64,000 nt of DNA from Paragorgia papillata (Eukaryota > Cnidaria > Anthozoa > Scleralcyonacea > Coralliidae), in assembly GCA_035771165.1 (NCBI GenBank), contig JAWNZC010000090.1, positions 62,001 through 126,000 of the forward strand, in the 5' to 3' direction. This document shows, piece after piece, positions 1 to 11,681 of this stretch. The position numbers and the translations under genes are program-made. Within the stretch, counting starts at the first letter, position 1. Each line of letters begins with the position of its first letter. Below the pieces are notes generated by a model that saw nothing but the letters and a program-made list of their open reading frames with translations, was not told where the DNA came from and ran no database searches.

Positions 1-55
1 TTGGTGGATCCCAAAGCTAAGATCCAAAGTTAAAAGAGTCATCGACAGTTCCAAC

Positions 56-1165
56 GTGTGCAAGGTATACAGTGCGAAGCCTTACAGTCCTACAGCAACT
101 GCCGTACTACCGAAGTTTCGTATTGAAGAAGGACGACCATTTGAGACGACGGGAGTTCGCTGGTCCTTTCTATCACAAGATTTTCAAGAAAGAACAAGGG
201 AAGTGCTATGTACTTATCTTCATCACCTGTGCAATATCCAGAGCCGTACACCTTGAAATGACAAGAACGCAAGCTGCAGATGAATTCGAACGGAAGCTAA
301 ACGCATTTATCGCCAGGAAGACAAGACCAAAGCTCATTGTATCGGACAACGCGGCTGTGTTCAAGACGACGGCAGCGTGGATCAAGCGAATTCGAAAGAG
401 TGAGAGGCTGCAAGACTACTTAGCAAGACAAGAGATACGATGGAGATTCAACTTAGCAAAATCGCCTTGGTGGGGAGGAATATACGAACGTCTTCTGAAG
501 GACGTCAAGAAAGCCTTGTACAAAGTGATCGGAAGAGCAAACCTCGCGTATGAACATCTTGAATCCGTCGTCATTGATATAGAGAAGCATGTTAACAACA
601 GACCACTGACATACGTCTAAAGTGAACAAGAAGAAGAACAAGTCCTTACGCCAAATATCATCATGTGGGGACAGAATGCGCAAACAATTGAAGATACCGA
701 GCTGGACGGGGAAGAAGTCAGCAAGTTACACGCGAGACTGGAGCAAAAACGGCAACATGCATGGCAGAAATGGAAGAAAGAACACATCCATAGCTTGATG
801 GAGAGCCATAGGATAACCAGAGGTGCCAATACTTATCCAGAAGTAGGGGAGATCGTGTTAGTCCTGGGCGACGAAAAGAACAGGGGTGAGTGGAAAAGAG
901 GTAAAGTGGTGCAACACGTAACGGGAAAAGACGGTGTGGTGAGGGGAGTAAAGCTCCTGCATAAGGGGCACCATATCGAGAGGCCGTTGACCCTGGTTTG
1001 TTCATTGGAGATTAAAGAATCTAATGTGAGAAAGGAGGTGCCAGCTGCAACAGAAATCCCAGAGGTTAGAAGAAGCTGCAACAGAAATCCCAGAGGTTAG
1101 AAGAAGTGAAAGGCAGGCTGCGCAAGATGCTCGAGAAAGGATTTGAACAATGCTACGAGATGAAG
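56..1165 (+). pseudogene. BEL/Pao retrotransposon integrase region, broken
   Basis: This is the 3' part of a BEL/Pao pol gene: integrase core followed by the DUF5641-type C-terminal domain. The reading frame begins at the left edge (56-165), shifts, and then runs from about 150 to 1100. Visible parts are the pre-core segment (YSAKPYS), the core segment FAGP, the second acidic residue in VSDNAAVF, the glutamate in [17 protein letters not shown], and the C-terminal PEVGEIVLV and GEWKRGKV. Damage: a short deletion near 160 removes the codon expected to hold the first catalytic Asp and shifts the frame; TAA at 618-620 interrupts the main frame; a 31-bp tandem duplication at about 1045-1106 shifts the frame near the C-terminus. 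It is not functional. The rest of the element lies left of the window. Confidence 0.88.
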
Positions 1166-1304
1166 ACGAGTAACAACGGTGAGAAGGTGTCAAGAGTTAA
1201 TGAAGAGGATCTGAATATTATTTAAGTTACAATATACTTTTGTTTGAACATTCTAACAAACTTGTTTAGTTTATAAAATCAAAATACTTTTGATTTTAGG
1301 GGAG

Positions 1305-1510
1305 TGTGACCGGAAATAACTAAGTGCATGTAAGCTTAGGGTACCTATGGCGCAAACAAAAAATATTTTTGTGAATAGTCGACACGAGACTTGCAACGTG
1401 ACCACAGTGAGTATGTGATTGTGAGGAGATTATTTTATATTTTGTTATCAATAAAGTTATTTAAAGAAAGAAAAGTGAATTCATTAGTGTTCCGATACAA
1501 GTTCGGTACA
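1305..1510 (+). repeat. 3' LTR of the BEL/Pao element
   Basis: A purine run (AGGGGAG) just before 1305 looks like the polypurine tract. The following segment starts TGTGACCGG and ends CGGTACA (TG...CA). It contains an AATAAAG polyadenylation-like signal near 1450. The length of about 206 bp is short but acceptable. The 5' LTR is outside the window, so the boundaries are inferred. Confidence 0.6.
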
Positions 1511-1704
1511 GCATTTTTTTTCTGAAAATGAGGTTAAATTGCGTAGAAATGAGGGTGGCACTTCTTCACGATGTAAAACGATATGTGAAGATTTGAAGTT
1601 TTGGATGGAGAATTGTTCATGGAGTTACTGTGTGGAGTGTCAGAGTGTACAGAAAATGAATCTGTTTCCGCGTTTTATGAACCGTGGACCTGTAAAGCAA
1701 GCAT

Positions 1705-4700
1705 GTGAAGAATTGTAAATGTGGTCAGAAACGTTATATTGTGCCTCACGTTGATTTAATTCCGTTTGCATTAAAAACTTTATCATTGTCTGATGTGTGT
1801 ATTCTGCGTCCATTCGATTTTCATTGTGGCGATTATGTACGTCAATTGCATGGATATCAGCAAAGGACTGGTATGTGTCGTGTGACATTAGCGAAAACAA
1901 CGGTGGAATCCAAAATCGATGGCATGGATGATCCGGTGGCCAAGCGTCGTTGTCGACATGCGTATAATTTTAATTTCGACATGTGTTTAAAACTGTTAGT
2001 GGTGCCATTAATTCCGCCAGAAGAATGAAATGTTCTCCTGCCAGATCACTAAATGCTAAGGTGTTTAATTCTGGTTATTGGAAAAAACAACATCGTCTAT
2101 TGATTGATGCCGTTTGTCAATTTGGTTTTCCATCAGTTTTTGTTACCATCAACCCTTACGAGTGGTCTTTTCCATTTCCCCAATGGCTTAAAAAAATTCG
2201 GAATTTAAGTGGTTGCGGTCCGACAAACTTAGCAGGATTGGAGACTGTTCATATTGCACATATTCTGTCTCAAGTCGTTCGCGGTTATTTGTGTGGTTCC
2301 AATAACAATAAATGGAGTACACATGTGTTTAATTACAATAATATTGCAGGTACATCCAATATTCATACGTATTTTTATCGCTTTGAGTTTCAAGAACGTG
2401 GGACTCTTCACTTGCATTTATTAGTGTGGCTTAAAAACATTAAGTATATTCAGCACGATTTAATTCGTGGAGACATTCCATACGAAGATTCTGAGATGGC
2501 TTTTCTTGTTAGGAAATTGCAGCCCGCATATAGACGTTGTTTTCCACTTAATGAGAAACCTACTAGTGTTGATGTTCAAAGCAACTCTCTAGATATTTTT
2601 CATCCTCATGAGGTGTTTCTATTAAACTTACGTGGTTATATTTCTTCTCTGCTTCCCGCACTTTCATGTCGAATGGATTTTCAGGTTACAGATGGGAGAT
2701 CTATGATTTTACGGTATGTGACATCATATGTCTCAAAATGGAAGGACGCATACTCTAATGACGCCTTGTATTCTACTCATGTAAGTGCGTATGAAGCTGC
2801 ATACAGGCATTTGATGGATCTTGAGCCATGTGAACCAGAAATGTGGTTACATTTATCCTCGATAAAGTTTGCGTGGTCGCAAAGTAGAACGAAAGATTTT
2901 TTCTTCCTTACTCATGGAATATTGAAGGTCATTCTGACCACAGGAAGTACATCTCCAGGCCCAGGTGAATGGAAGATCTCGGTATGTCAGAGTGGTTAAG
3001 GTCTGTTCACCATGTACCTGCGACTCCTAAGCCGTATGTTACATGGAATACTTTAGTGGGCGTAAAACTGGCATCTCCATTTTCTGACGAATATTTTTTT
3101 CACTACCTTCTTCTGCATTATGCCCATCGTTCAGTTACTGCACTTTTTCATGATGACCATGAGAGACTTCCTCCTCATATTTCTTTCTTCGTTTCTGCAC
3201 TGAGTATTTTTCCTTCTTTGTGGCAAGATGAAAGTGCTTTTAGGGAATACTTTGAGAAAGAGTGCCACAAACAGTATTATATTGATACATTAGTGTCCCA
3301 TGTTAGAAGTCTTCATGACGTAAAAAAGACAAGTTTTCACTCTTATTGACTTTCTGCCTCTGCAACAGTTGCCCAGTGCATTACACCTTGATAATTTTCA
3401 AATGGCCATTGTTTCTCATATTATGAACTGTATTGATAGTCGCAATAACTACTTTATCTTGTGTAATCAGTATTACGATTGTTCCAGTGATGAAACCAAT
3501 GAAAGCGACGATGAAGAGAACGCACCATGCGATTTTCGTACAAGTGGAACATGTTCCGCTGATGACTGTGACTGGCGCAAGTTTATACTAATAACTGGTA
3601 AAGCTGGTACAGGGAAGTCGCATGTTTTGAAAGATGTCATTACGAAATGTCTCGATCTTGAACTGAAGATCTTAGTTGTATGCCCTATGGCGATGCTATC
3701 AGGTCATTATCGTGACTTGTACCAATCGGACATCACTTGTGACACCATGCGCAGTGCATTTACTTTCCCAGTCGATGTTAATGAACAAGCTAGGGTAAAC
3801 TGGAATATTGGTAGTTATGACATAGTCATTGTGGAAGAAATCTCGATGGTCTCCAAACGAATTATGGAACATGTCATTCGAACGATGTCGGAAGTGAGCG
3901 TGAGACCACTTGTTATTATGGCTGGTGACAATCGGCAGCAACAACCCATTGAAACAGTTGAGCAAAAGACCGTAATCGTTCAGAATATTTTTCAGGAGAA
4001 GGCATTTTATCCCTTGGTAAACCATTTCCAACTTGTGAAGCAATACCGGGTAATTGATGCTGAGTATCAGCGTTTTCTTGACCACATACGTTATTGGAAG
4101 CCTTCGCAAAAATTGCTCGATGAAGTTCAAGAGGGTAAAGTCGCTTGCAATGAAGGTGAACCAGGTGATGAAGATATACTTCGATAATTTCTCGATTATC
4201 CCCATGCGTACATTCTAACTGTTTCTAGACGTGCTGCTACTCGTGTGAATAATGTTGTGATCAGCTCGATATTCAGCGAGGCCAATGCACTAGCTACTGT
4301 CCAGTGTAATTTCGACATGGATCCTATTCCTATTTATAGGAATACGCGGGTGGTGATCACACAAAATAGAGACAAAGGAAATAGTATTGTTAACGGGCAG
4401 GACACGGTAGTCCATTGTCTTCAGAATGCCACAGTATTTTTGAAGTTGCCAAATGATAAAATTGTGCACGTTTATCCAGTGACAAAGATTGACCAGGAGA
4501 ACAGATCATTTACTTGTTATCCTTTTACACCGTCATATGCTCTTACTATGTCCAAACCTCAAGGTCAGAACTTGAATAAAGTTATTCTTTGGTTTGATAG
4601 TAAGAAAGTTGCCCCGGGTTCAGCGTATGTCTCTCTTTCTCGAGTAAAGCGTGCAGGCGATCTAATTTTAATTACACCCATGACTAGTGATTTAAATTAA
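1705..4700 (+). pseudogene. Helitron Rep-helicase (broken)
   Basis: This is a Helitron transposase: HUH replication initiator followed by a PIF1-type helicase. The Helitron-like N-terminal domain lies at 1705-2970, with the HUH motif HLHLLVW near 2410-2440. The helicase lies at 3369-4700, with Walker A GKAGTGKS, Walker B-like VIVEEISM, motif III AGDNRQQQP and the motif VI region YVSLSRV. There is no intron, as is usual for Helitrons. Frames switch near 1985, 2970 and 3350, and TAA at 4185-4187 interrupts the helicase in frame. It therefore cannot make one product. Codon content and motif order are otherwise well preserved, so decay is moderate. Typical Helitron ends (5' TC, 3' hairpin-CTRR) were not located. 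Confidence 0.9.
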
Positions 4701-5743
4701 ATGCTGTGTTGTTCATATGTGAGTTTATGTGTGAGAAAAAAAATAAAATAGTGAAATAGTAGTTTAGTTGTACCTGGTGTGTTTACTATGTTTGCAACAT
4801 TTAGGGAACTTGCATAGGCTTGGATACATTTTTTCATATTTATTTTGTTAATTTCAGCAGGACAAGGAGGGTGTTTACCTTTCAAAAGAACGTGGATATT
4901 TGATTACAATGTGGCTGTAATGCTTCCAAGTTCGTTAAGTGTTTCTGAATGCAGTTGTAGTATTTTGTTGACTTACCTTCATGAAGCATCCTTCCACTTT
5001 TCTATGTTCTTCTACTTATGATTTTGATGTTTCTTTCTGCTACTTCTGAAAATGGGATGATACGCGGAAATGTGGTGGTGACTATCCTGCATTTGTAATA
5101 ACCACTTATAACATTTGCGGAGCTTACCTTCGTTTTGATGATACATGACTTAATTTGAAAAGATGTTTACTTGTTGGATAAAGAAGGAGGATGTTAAATT
5201 ACAATTGTGCTTCAAGGGCCCCCTCCCCAAACTTCGATTAACTCTTTGTTAATGGACTTGTAGTATTTTGGTGACTTCCCTGAAACATTTTGTAGTTTTT
5301 CCATCTTCTTTTATTTACCTTTTACTTACCTCTGCAACATTTTTTAATGTTACTTTCTGTAGTCATTGTGGTCACTATGCCACATTGCAGTACACATTTG
5401 TAACATATTTAAGAGGACTTACCTTCGTCATTTGGATACATTCCATTTCCTTAATTTTACAGCAACAAGGAAGGAGGACATTTTCCATTTTTGCCAAAAG
5501 GAGGATGTTCACTTACAAGAGCGACGTAACCCCCCGGATTGTATGACGCGTTGAATCGCATTTTTGTAACATTTAGGGAACGTACGTTCGTGATTTCGAT
5601 ACATTTTTTGACATTTGATTAATTTGCCCATAACAAGGAAGATGTTGAGCTTATGCCCAAAACAAGGAGGATGTCCGTTACAAAGGGGTCGTAACCCCCC
5701 TGATTGCATTATAATTTTGTAAAACTCAGTTAAGTTTCACATC
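4701..5743. repeat. Degenerate tandem repeats, no gene
   Basis: A block containing roughly AACATTTAGGGAAC, then a TTCG run and GGATACATTTT, recurs in decayed form near 4796, 5104, 5400 and 5569. Between the blocks are AAGGAGGATGTT segments and C-rich stretches (GTAACCCCCC). Spacing is irregular (about 170-310 bp). No convincing coding frame is seen. It may be the Helitron's 3' region or older satellite-like sequence. Confidence 0.5.
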
Positions 5744-5749
5744 ATTACG

Positions 5750-6054
5750 TACGGTGGCCCATACGTGTCACTATATAAACCACGATGAAAACACATTTCC
5801 AATTAAAAAACATGAACCAGAGTAAAATTACACATTAACAAATCTTCACTACACATTAACAAATCTTCACTCAATGGCGCATAGAGCGGTTACCAAGCCA
5901 CGCGGTTCCCGTTCACTGACGCTTTTCTCGCCGCCATGTTTTGTTCTTTGTGTGGAAATGAACTACATGCATCCAATGTCTTTTGCCCTACTTGTGGGAG
6001 AAGAGTTGACGAGCCCCGAACTGCAGGAGAAGAAGACTCTGGTAAGAAGGAACA
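5750..6054. repeat. Left TIR of element 1 (305 bp, partly coding)
   Basis: It is the inverted partner of 10939-11371. It includes a TATA box, a leader with two 21-bp repeats, the start codons, and the coding sequence of the zinc ribbon that begins the HECT-like protein. Homology between the two TIRs ends at AAGAAGGAACA, after which the two genes differ completely. A 4-bp deletion near 5925 puts the first ATG (5874) out of frame with the zinc ribbon in this copy. Confidence 0.88.
5772..5779 (+). promoter_or_regulatory. TATA box of the HECT-like gene, inside the TIR
   Basis: TATATAAA lies 22 bp inside the left end and about 95 bp before the first ATG. The same box occurs in mirror image in the right TIR. 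As core promoters go this is a good match; transcription starts are not shown by sequence. Confidence 0.6.
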
Positions 6055-8180
6055 AGTGCCACTGACTTTTAGAGAATTTAAACTCAGTAAAGAAAAAGAA
6101 AGAGCCGAGCACTTCCGCCCACCTACCAAAGGAAAGGGCAAAAGCAAAGCAAAAAGGAAGATTGATGATACCAATGCGATGGTCAGGATAAACTCTGGCA
6201 TTATGCTCTTTGATGGGGAAGAACTAAAGATTCAATGTGGCAAAGTTTTGGTGTTAAGTTTAAAGAAAACAGCCAATGCTGAAGAACTTTTAAAATTTTC
6301 TCTTGATAAACATAAAGCACACTCCAATAATATTATCAAAGCAAACACCAAATACGTAATACTTTATTCGGATGGCACAAAAGTTGAGAAACTTAAAGAG
6401 GCTGATGAAATGTTTGTATTGCATAAATACAAAGAGGAGTGTGGTAAGCCATACCACAGACTTACATTCTTTCTTTGTCCAGAAGTTGACTATTCACTTG
6501 CAACTTTACAACAATACATGGTAGAAGACGGTAGTAATGACAGTGATGATGGTCAAGATGCTGTAGAATACAAAGAAGGTAAATCAAAGTCCATAAAGTT
6601 GGAAGTCTTAGAAGACGATGATGACCTGCCAGTTATGCTTGACTCTTCAAATGCATGCACAAGTTCAGATGTTAAAAGCTCAATTACTCCAGTTCTTACC
6701 ATTGAAGATAGTAAGAATCCAAAAGTTTGTGGTTCTCAATCAGATGTTTCCCATCAATCAGAATATAACACCCTGAGTGAAATGTTTCCCCAGCTGGATG
6801 ACGATAAGATACAGGATGCTTTACACAATGCTGATTATAATATTGAGACAGCCATCAGCAATATTCTCACAACAGTACCTCTTCAAACAACATCACAGTA
6901 AGTGTATGCTTCATTTTGACTTTTGTAATAACATAGACAGTGATGATGACTTTAGAGATACCAATGATGATTTACTATGCTCCATAGGTCCTGTGGAGTG
7001 TGAAAGTAAAGAGGATGAAGTTGAGCCAATTTCTAGTGTCATTAGGAAGTTGGCTGTAGAGAAACTAAGGAATGACACACCACTCAGGGTAAAAGTGAGG
7101 CGAAGTAATGTGTGGGAAGATGCAAAATTCAAGATGAAAAAGTGCTCCAATGATGACCTAAAGAACATTATTAAAATGCAATTTGTTGGGGAACCAGCTG
7201 TGGACCAAGGTGGACCCAGAAATGAATTTTATTCATTACTTCATAATGAAATGTCTAACTCGGCCTGTTCATTGGTGAGCAGGATAGAAAGTGCTTCAAC
7301 CATGACATTCTTTCCTTAGAACAAAGGAACTATTATATATATGGCCAATTGTGCACCATGGGAATCATGCAAGGATCATCTTCTCCTTGCTTTTTTGCTC
7401 CTGCTGTAGCAGATTACATTGTTTATGGCAAGATTGAAAAAGTTACTACTTGCACTTCAGATGTGCCAAATCTCAAAGGAGGCAAAAACTTGAAGATTTG
7501 GAGAAAATTGAAGATCCAGAAGTTTTCACAAAGGTTGCATCCTTTGAAAGCCCTTTTCGCTTCAAGGCTGGTTTTAGCAAACCAGTTGTTACCGCTGAAG
7601 ACAAAGGAAAACTTTTCCATGCAGTTGCATTGCATTACACATTGCTGTCTTCCTTATCTGAAATCAATCAGTTTGTTGATGGACTGAACCTCCATGGCTT
7701 GCTTGACCACCTGCGCCAACATCCTCTCAAAGCCCGCCAACTGTTTTTGTATACAGCAAACCAACTTACAGCTGAGAAGTTGGATGACCTATTTTTGCTG
7801 GTATTCTCACCAAGAGGAAGTAACAATCGCAGTGCAGAGGAAGCAGTGTCTCTGAATTTTTCAAGGTATCTTGAAGAAGTGGAGTCTGACAACATCACAT
7901 GCAATGTAGTTGATTTCATTACTGATCAACAGACTGAGCTGAGAGTCGCATTAGCCACTGTGTTGCAGTTCATAACTGGAAGTTCTTCCATACCTGCAGT
8001 TGGATTTGATGACCAACCATCAATCACATTCATGCATGATGATTTTGGCAGAAAACTAACTGATAAACTTGTTCGAACGCTCTACACCTTCCCATTAATA
8101 GCACATTTCTGAGTTATGACAAATTTAAAGTTGAATTTACTTCATGCATAGCAGAATCCCGAGGATTTGGTAATGTGTGA
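5936..8180 (+). pseudogene. HECT-like E3 ubiquitin ligase of element 1, frameshifted
   Basis: Segments in order: zinc ribbon (CGNEL ... CPTCGRR, residues 4-24 from the ATG at 5936), basic linker, acidic region, and a CUE-like ubiquitin-binding segment (LSEMFPQLDDDKI) ending near 6890. The HECT N-lobe follows (VDQGGPRNEF near 7200-7230), then the C-lobe to about 8180. The frame changes near 6900, 7275-7320, 7460-7490 and 8065. Two of these could be 45-bp GT-AG-like mini-introns, but the phases do not fit cleanly, so frameshifts are likelier. The Thr-Cys expected for the thioester active site is still present just after the last shift, followed by HLPINS and the C-terminal GFGNV. Whether the gene makes any product is doubtful. 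Family knowledge: HECT ligases pass ubiquitin through this Cys. The role in the transposon is unknown. Confidence 0.8.
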
Positions 8181-9497
8181 TACATCCAGTACAATATTTC
8201 TTATTGGTTTTCTGTAAGCTACTGTACATGTATTTTAGATGATACACTATATAATCTTTGGAATGCTATTTTAGATTATATCCTAACACGTGTAAAACAT
8301 AGACTGTTATTTAAAATGCTTAAAGTTCTAATGCTTGAGACTATCAAAATGTTTATTTTAGTTTACTATTATACAGTATGTTTATTACTGTATATGTGCA
8401 CAAATCATTCTATTTTTATGCACATTGTTAATGTATTATATATTGTTATACCTTGGTAGTTTTCAGCAATTCAAATTTGTTATTCTTGTTCTAGTTCTAA
8501 TTAACCGAATGCCCATAAAGAAGTTAATTCTAAGTGATTAAAAACAGTGCCACTTCCAAAATTACATTCTAAAATCATGCATATTGTTATACTTTGTTTG
8601 AGATACTTTGTTAATAAAAACAAACTATGTAATGTTGAAAAAATATCTGTTGTTATACAGTATAGAGAATATTTTTAATTTTCAGTCCAAATTGCATAGC
8701 ATTATTAAAATAATATCAAATTCTTGGTAAACAATCCTGTAAGATCTCATGTAAGATGCGGTCCCACTCAAATAGATAGACAGAAACTTTATTTATGTGT
8801 CAACATAATTCTAGCATTATATATGCTAATTGGGGACACACAAAAAATTAACCTATTACAAAAATAAACAAATAAAAATGTTTGTACTATTACAACTAAC
8901 AATACTTACAATAATAACAGGTCCTACAAAGGACTAGGATCAAGATTGTGTAAATCCTGAAAGAGGGCTTGTCAAGAAATAGTTAAAATCTACGAAGTAC
9001 AGTGAATTGATTTATTTATTTTCTTTTATTTATTTTTATATTGATTTATTTAAGTTAGCTGGGAGTTTAGGGCTTTCCTGGAGCTGCTTTACCTATAAGA
9101 CCACTCCCATCTTGGTGGGTTTCCTGCACAAACCCCTCTCTGACAGAGCTACACCCTTCACAAAAGTAGTTGGCTAAATGCTATAGCTTTTCTTAGACAG
9201 ACATGCTAAGTGTCTGTTTAATGGGGATTAAATCCTTAGCTAGAATTTGCATGAATGTTAATGTTCACCAAATGCCTGGCAAAGTCCTAAGGGGGTGGGG
9301 CATTTCTAAAATTGACTGATGCATAAATCATAGCACCCCATTAAAAATTAGAAATGAATACTTGTCTGATCTCTCACAACAATTGCAATTGCCTAATACA
9401 AAAAGACTATCAAGTTATTACCAACCTTTTATACAACATTTTGATTACATGTACAGGTCTGTATATATTGTCTAACTAGAATTTTAGAAACAGAATA
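8181..9497. other. Non-coding interior of element 1
   Basis: This AT-rich stretch between the two convergent genes has no coding frame. Segments resembling LINE or SINE 3' tails occur near 8775-8880 (ACTTTATTTATGTGTC) and 9020-9060. A GC-richer block at 9055-9240 is unassigned. It probably contains the 3' UTRs of both genes. Confidence 0.5.
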
Positions 9498-9675
9498 GAC
9501 CTTATTAAAAAATGGCCGCCGAATTAAAATTATTTTATATACATATAAATTAGCCCTTATGAACTTGTTTTCATGTGTGAAATTCAAAATAATTTTTACT
9601 TTAAAACAAGGTGAAAGGGCTAATTTATATGCACATAAAAGAATTATAATTCGGCGGCCATTTTTTAATAAGGTC
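9498..9675. mobile_element. MITE (178 bp) with TA duplication
   Basis: Arms of about 65 bp pair with each other: GACCTTATTAAAAAATGGCC at the left and its complement ending at 9675. TA flanks both sides (9496-9497, 9676-9677). It is inserted in the intergenic part of element 1, so it is younger than that element. TA targets fit Tc1/mariner-derived MITEs. Confidence 0.75.
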
Positions 9676-9782
9676 TATTGAACTTTTGTCACCATCTAGA
9701 ATTAGGTCATAAATCTCTAAGTTTTTTTGCTCTATGAATTATTTTCTGGTAGTTTCCTTTGTATTTGTGTTGAAATAATGTT

Positions 9783-11123
9783 TCATTCTGCAAGTGTTAT
9801 CAGGTAACGAAACAAAGCAAGACCTTCATGCCAGTCTTTTGGACCCAACAAACCTTGAAGGTCACAAACATATCTGAAATATTCTTGATGATCATTATCC
9901 ACAGTACCTGTAGGGTTGATCATATCAATCACATCATCATGAGACAAGATGTCTTCCACCTGAATTTCACTAACTGGTTGTAGTTGATCCTCACCCCCCA
10001 AGCACTCAGGAAGGAAAAATAGTTCATCAGGTTTGCCTGGGATTGTATGATGTCTTGATGGTCGAATGTAATGTGTGTTCCAGTGTAATTTAACAAAATC
10101 TAAGTCTTGCTGAATGATGTTATTAAAACAGAACCATAGACACTCAGCCTGGTAGGGGTTACCATCCAAAAACACTCCCTCATCACGTAGATTCTTAAAA
10201 AAATTTATCCACCAACATGTGCGACTTTTTTTAAGGTGCGACCACCAGCATTCTATCCTTTGATTACTAGTCGAAGATCCATATCGATGTGCTTTCTCTC
10301 CAGATAATTCATCGTCATCATTTGCTCTCAGGCAACACTGAATGGTAGCCATCATACCATTTTCGGTGCCAGGATCTGTTCGTAAAAGTTGCAGGCAACC
10401 TTCAAGCTCTTTTACACATTCAAGATAATAGTTGACGATGACGGCTGGGTTATTGTTGGTTCGTGTTACTTTTAACCACAAGACACGTCGACTGTAACCA
10501 TCGATCGCTCCGTGTATTGGGAAACCAAACGGTTTCAGTTTATCATAACCATCAACGTGCCAACATTCATTTGGCCCGGATGATTTATAGCCTCTTCTCT
10601 TTAGCCGATGTTGCCTTCTTTCTTCCGTCCCATCCGGCTCAAGCTCTTTTAAAACCATCTGAACCTTGGCTCTCGGAACACACAGTCCGTATTTGAGTCG
10701 AAGGGTATGCCACATAGATCGGTATCCTTGACACATGCTCGGACCATCCAGTTCTTGTTGAATAACTTCAATGATGTGATTGTCATCTACTTCCAATGCA
10801 TTTCTCCTTTTCAAGCCATACTCGTTTAGTCGTCGCTTCAGTGTTGACATTGAAATATTTAATCCATGATACTTTGCCAAGAAACAAAGAATCGTATCAT
10901 AATCATACCCCGAAAGAAAGTAACTTTCGATAGCTTCCTGTTCCTTCTTACCAGAGTCTTCTTCTCCTGCAGTTCGGGGCTCATCAACTCTTCTCCCACA
11001 AGTAGGGCAAAAGACATCGGATGAATGTAGTTCATTTCCACACGAAGAACAAAACATAGCGGCGAGAAAAGCAACATGCAGTGAACGGGAACCGCATGGC
11101 TTGGTAACCGCTCTATGCGCCAT
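9783..11123 (-). CDS. IS3EU-type integrase transposase of element 1 (446 aa)
   Basis: The frame is intact from ATG at 11123 to TAA at 9783; an internal ATG at residue 23 (MFCSSC) could be the real start. Residues 23-50 form a zinc ribbon with two CxxC pairs (CSSC, CPTC). Residues 65-105 look like a helix-turn-helix (YDTILCF ... LKRRLNEYGL). The rve-fold catalytic core follows: first Asp in WHVDGYDK, then GAIDGYSRR, second Asp in RTDPGTEN, and Glu in NQRIECWW. The triad is complete. A C-terminal region of about 120 residues follows. The first roughly 60 residues are encoded inside the TIR and match the HECT-like protein's N-terminus. Such enzymes cut and join transposon ends in the nucleus. 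It is probably still competent if expressed. Confidence 0.9.
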   Translation of the reverse strand: MAHRAVTKPCGSRSLHVAFLAAMFCSSCGNELHSSDVFCPTCGRRVDEPRTAGEEDSGKKEQEAIESYFLSGYDYDTILCFLAKYHGLNISMSTLKRRLNEYGLKRRNALEVDDNHIIEVIQQELDGPSMCQGYRSMWHTLRLKYGLCVPRAKVQMVLKELEPDGTEERRQHRLKRRGYKSSGPNECWHVDGYDKLKPFGFPIHGAIDGYSRRVLWLKVTRTNNNPAVIVNYYLECVKELEGCLQLLRTDPGTENGMMATIQCCLRANDDDELSGEKAHRYGSSTSNQRIECWWSHLKKSRTCWWINFFKNLRDEGVFLDGNPYQAECLWFCFNNIIQQDLDFVKLHWNTHYIRPSRHHTIPGKPDELFFLPECLGGEDQLQPVSEIQVEDILSHDDVIDMINPTGTVDNDHQEYFRYVCDLQGLLGPKDWHEGLALFRYLITLAE

Positions 11124-11144
11124 TGAGAGACTGGGGCGAACATG

Positions 11145-11291
11145 TAGTGAGTTTTGTTAATGTGTAGTGAAGATTTGTTAATGTGTAGTGAAGATTTGTT
11201 AATGTGTAGTGAAGATTTGTTAATGTGTAGTGAAGATTTGTTAATGTGTAGTGAAGATTCGTTAATGTGTAGTGAAGATTTGTTAATGTGT
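11145..11291. repeat. 21-bp tandem repeat, about 7 copies, in the right TIR
   Basis: The unit TTAATGTGTAGTGAAGATTTG is repeated head to tail in the 5' leader of the integrase gene; one copy carries a T-to-C change. Two copies stand at the mirror position in the left TIR (5832-5873). Iterated subterminal motifs can serve as transposase binding sites; that role is inferred. Confidence 0.9.
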
Positions 11292-11341
11292 AATTTTACT
11301 CTGGTTCATGTTTTTGAATTGGAAATGTGTTTTCATCTTGG

Positions 11342-11349
11342 TTTATATA
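11342..11349 (-). promoter_or_regulatory. TATA box of the integrase gene, inside the TIR
   Basis: TATATAAA on the minus strand, 22 bp inside the right end, is the mirror copy of 5772-5779. Both genes of element 1 thus appear to use the same core promoter. Confidence 0.6.
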
Positions 11350-11377
11350 GTGACACGTATGGGCCACCGTAATTACG

Positions 11378-11544
11378 CATCTTGTGACGTATAGGAAAGT
11401 ACCAGTTGAAAATGAGCGGAAAAGTTATAATAAGTATCTATATAGCGTCACAAGGGTCAGAGTTACTATGAATCCAGCATCACAAAAGGAGGATACTGGG
11501 TTTGTCATCCATTTGTAGGCCACAGTAATGTTCGTGACTTTTTA
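11378..11544. other. Short segment between element 1 and the 28S fragment
   Basis: No gene is recognised. It separates the element from an abrupt start of 28S homology at ATAAC (11545). Confidence 0.4.
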
Positions 11545-11626
11545 ATAACTGGCTTGTGGCAGCCAAGCGTTCATAGCGACGTTGCGAAGCAGAATTCGCC
11601 AAGCGTTGGATTGTTCACCCGCCAAT

Positions 11627-11681
<55 letters not shown>

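Larger units (their letters stand above)
5750..11371. mobile_element. IS3EU-like DNA transposon 1 with HECT-like cargo
   Basis: The element is 5,622 bp and flanked by a perfect 6-bp target duplication, ATTACG (5744-5749 and 11372-11377). Termini read TACGGTGGCCCATACGTG inward from each end. It carries two convergent genes: a broken HECT-like E3 gene on the plus strand (5936-8180) and an intact integrase-type transposase on the minus strand (9783-11123). The integrase class and 6-bp duplication fit the IS3EU group as I recall it. Element 2 at 16425-23569 has the same layout and a terminus of the same type (TATGGTTAGC). Confidence 0.9.
10939..11371. repeat. Right TIR of element 1 (433 bp)
   Basis: It is the inverted partner of 5750-6054. 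It is about 128 bp longer because the 21-bp leader repeat is present about seven times here against two on the left. It holds the promoter and first about 60 codons of the integrase gene. Confidence 0.88.

Noticed and set aside
5750..11371. CRISPR-like array for the 21-bp repeats
   Set aside because: The repeats are contiguous without spacers, in a eukaryotic transposon leader.
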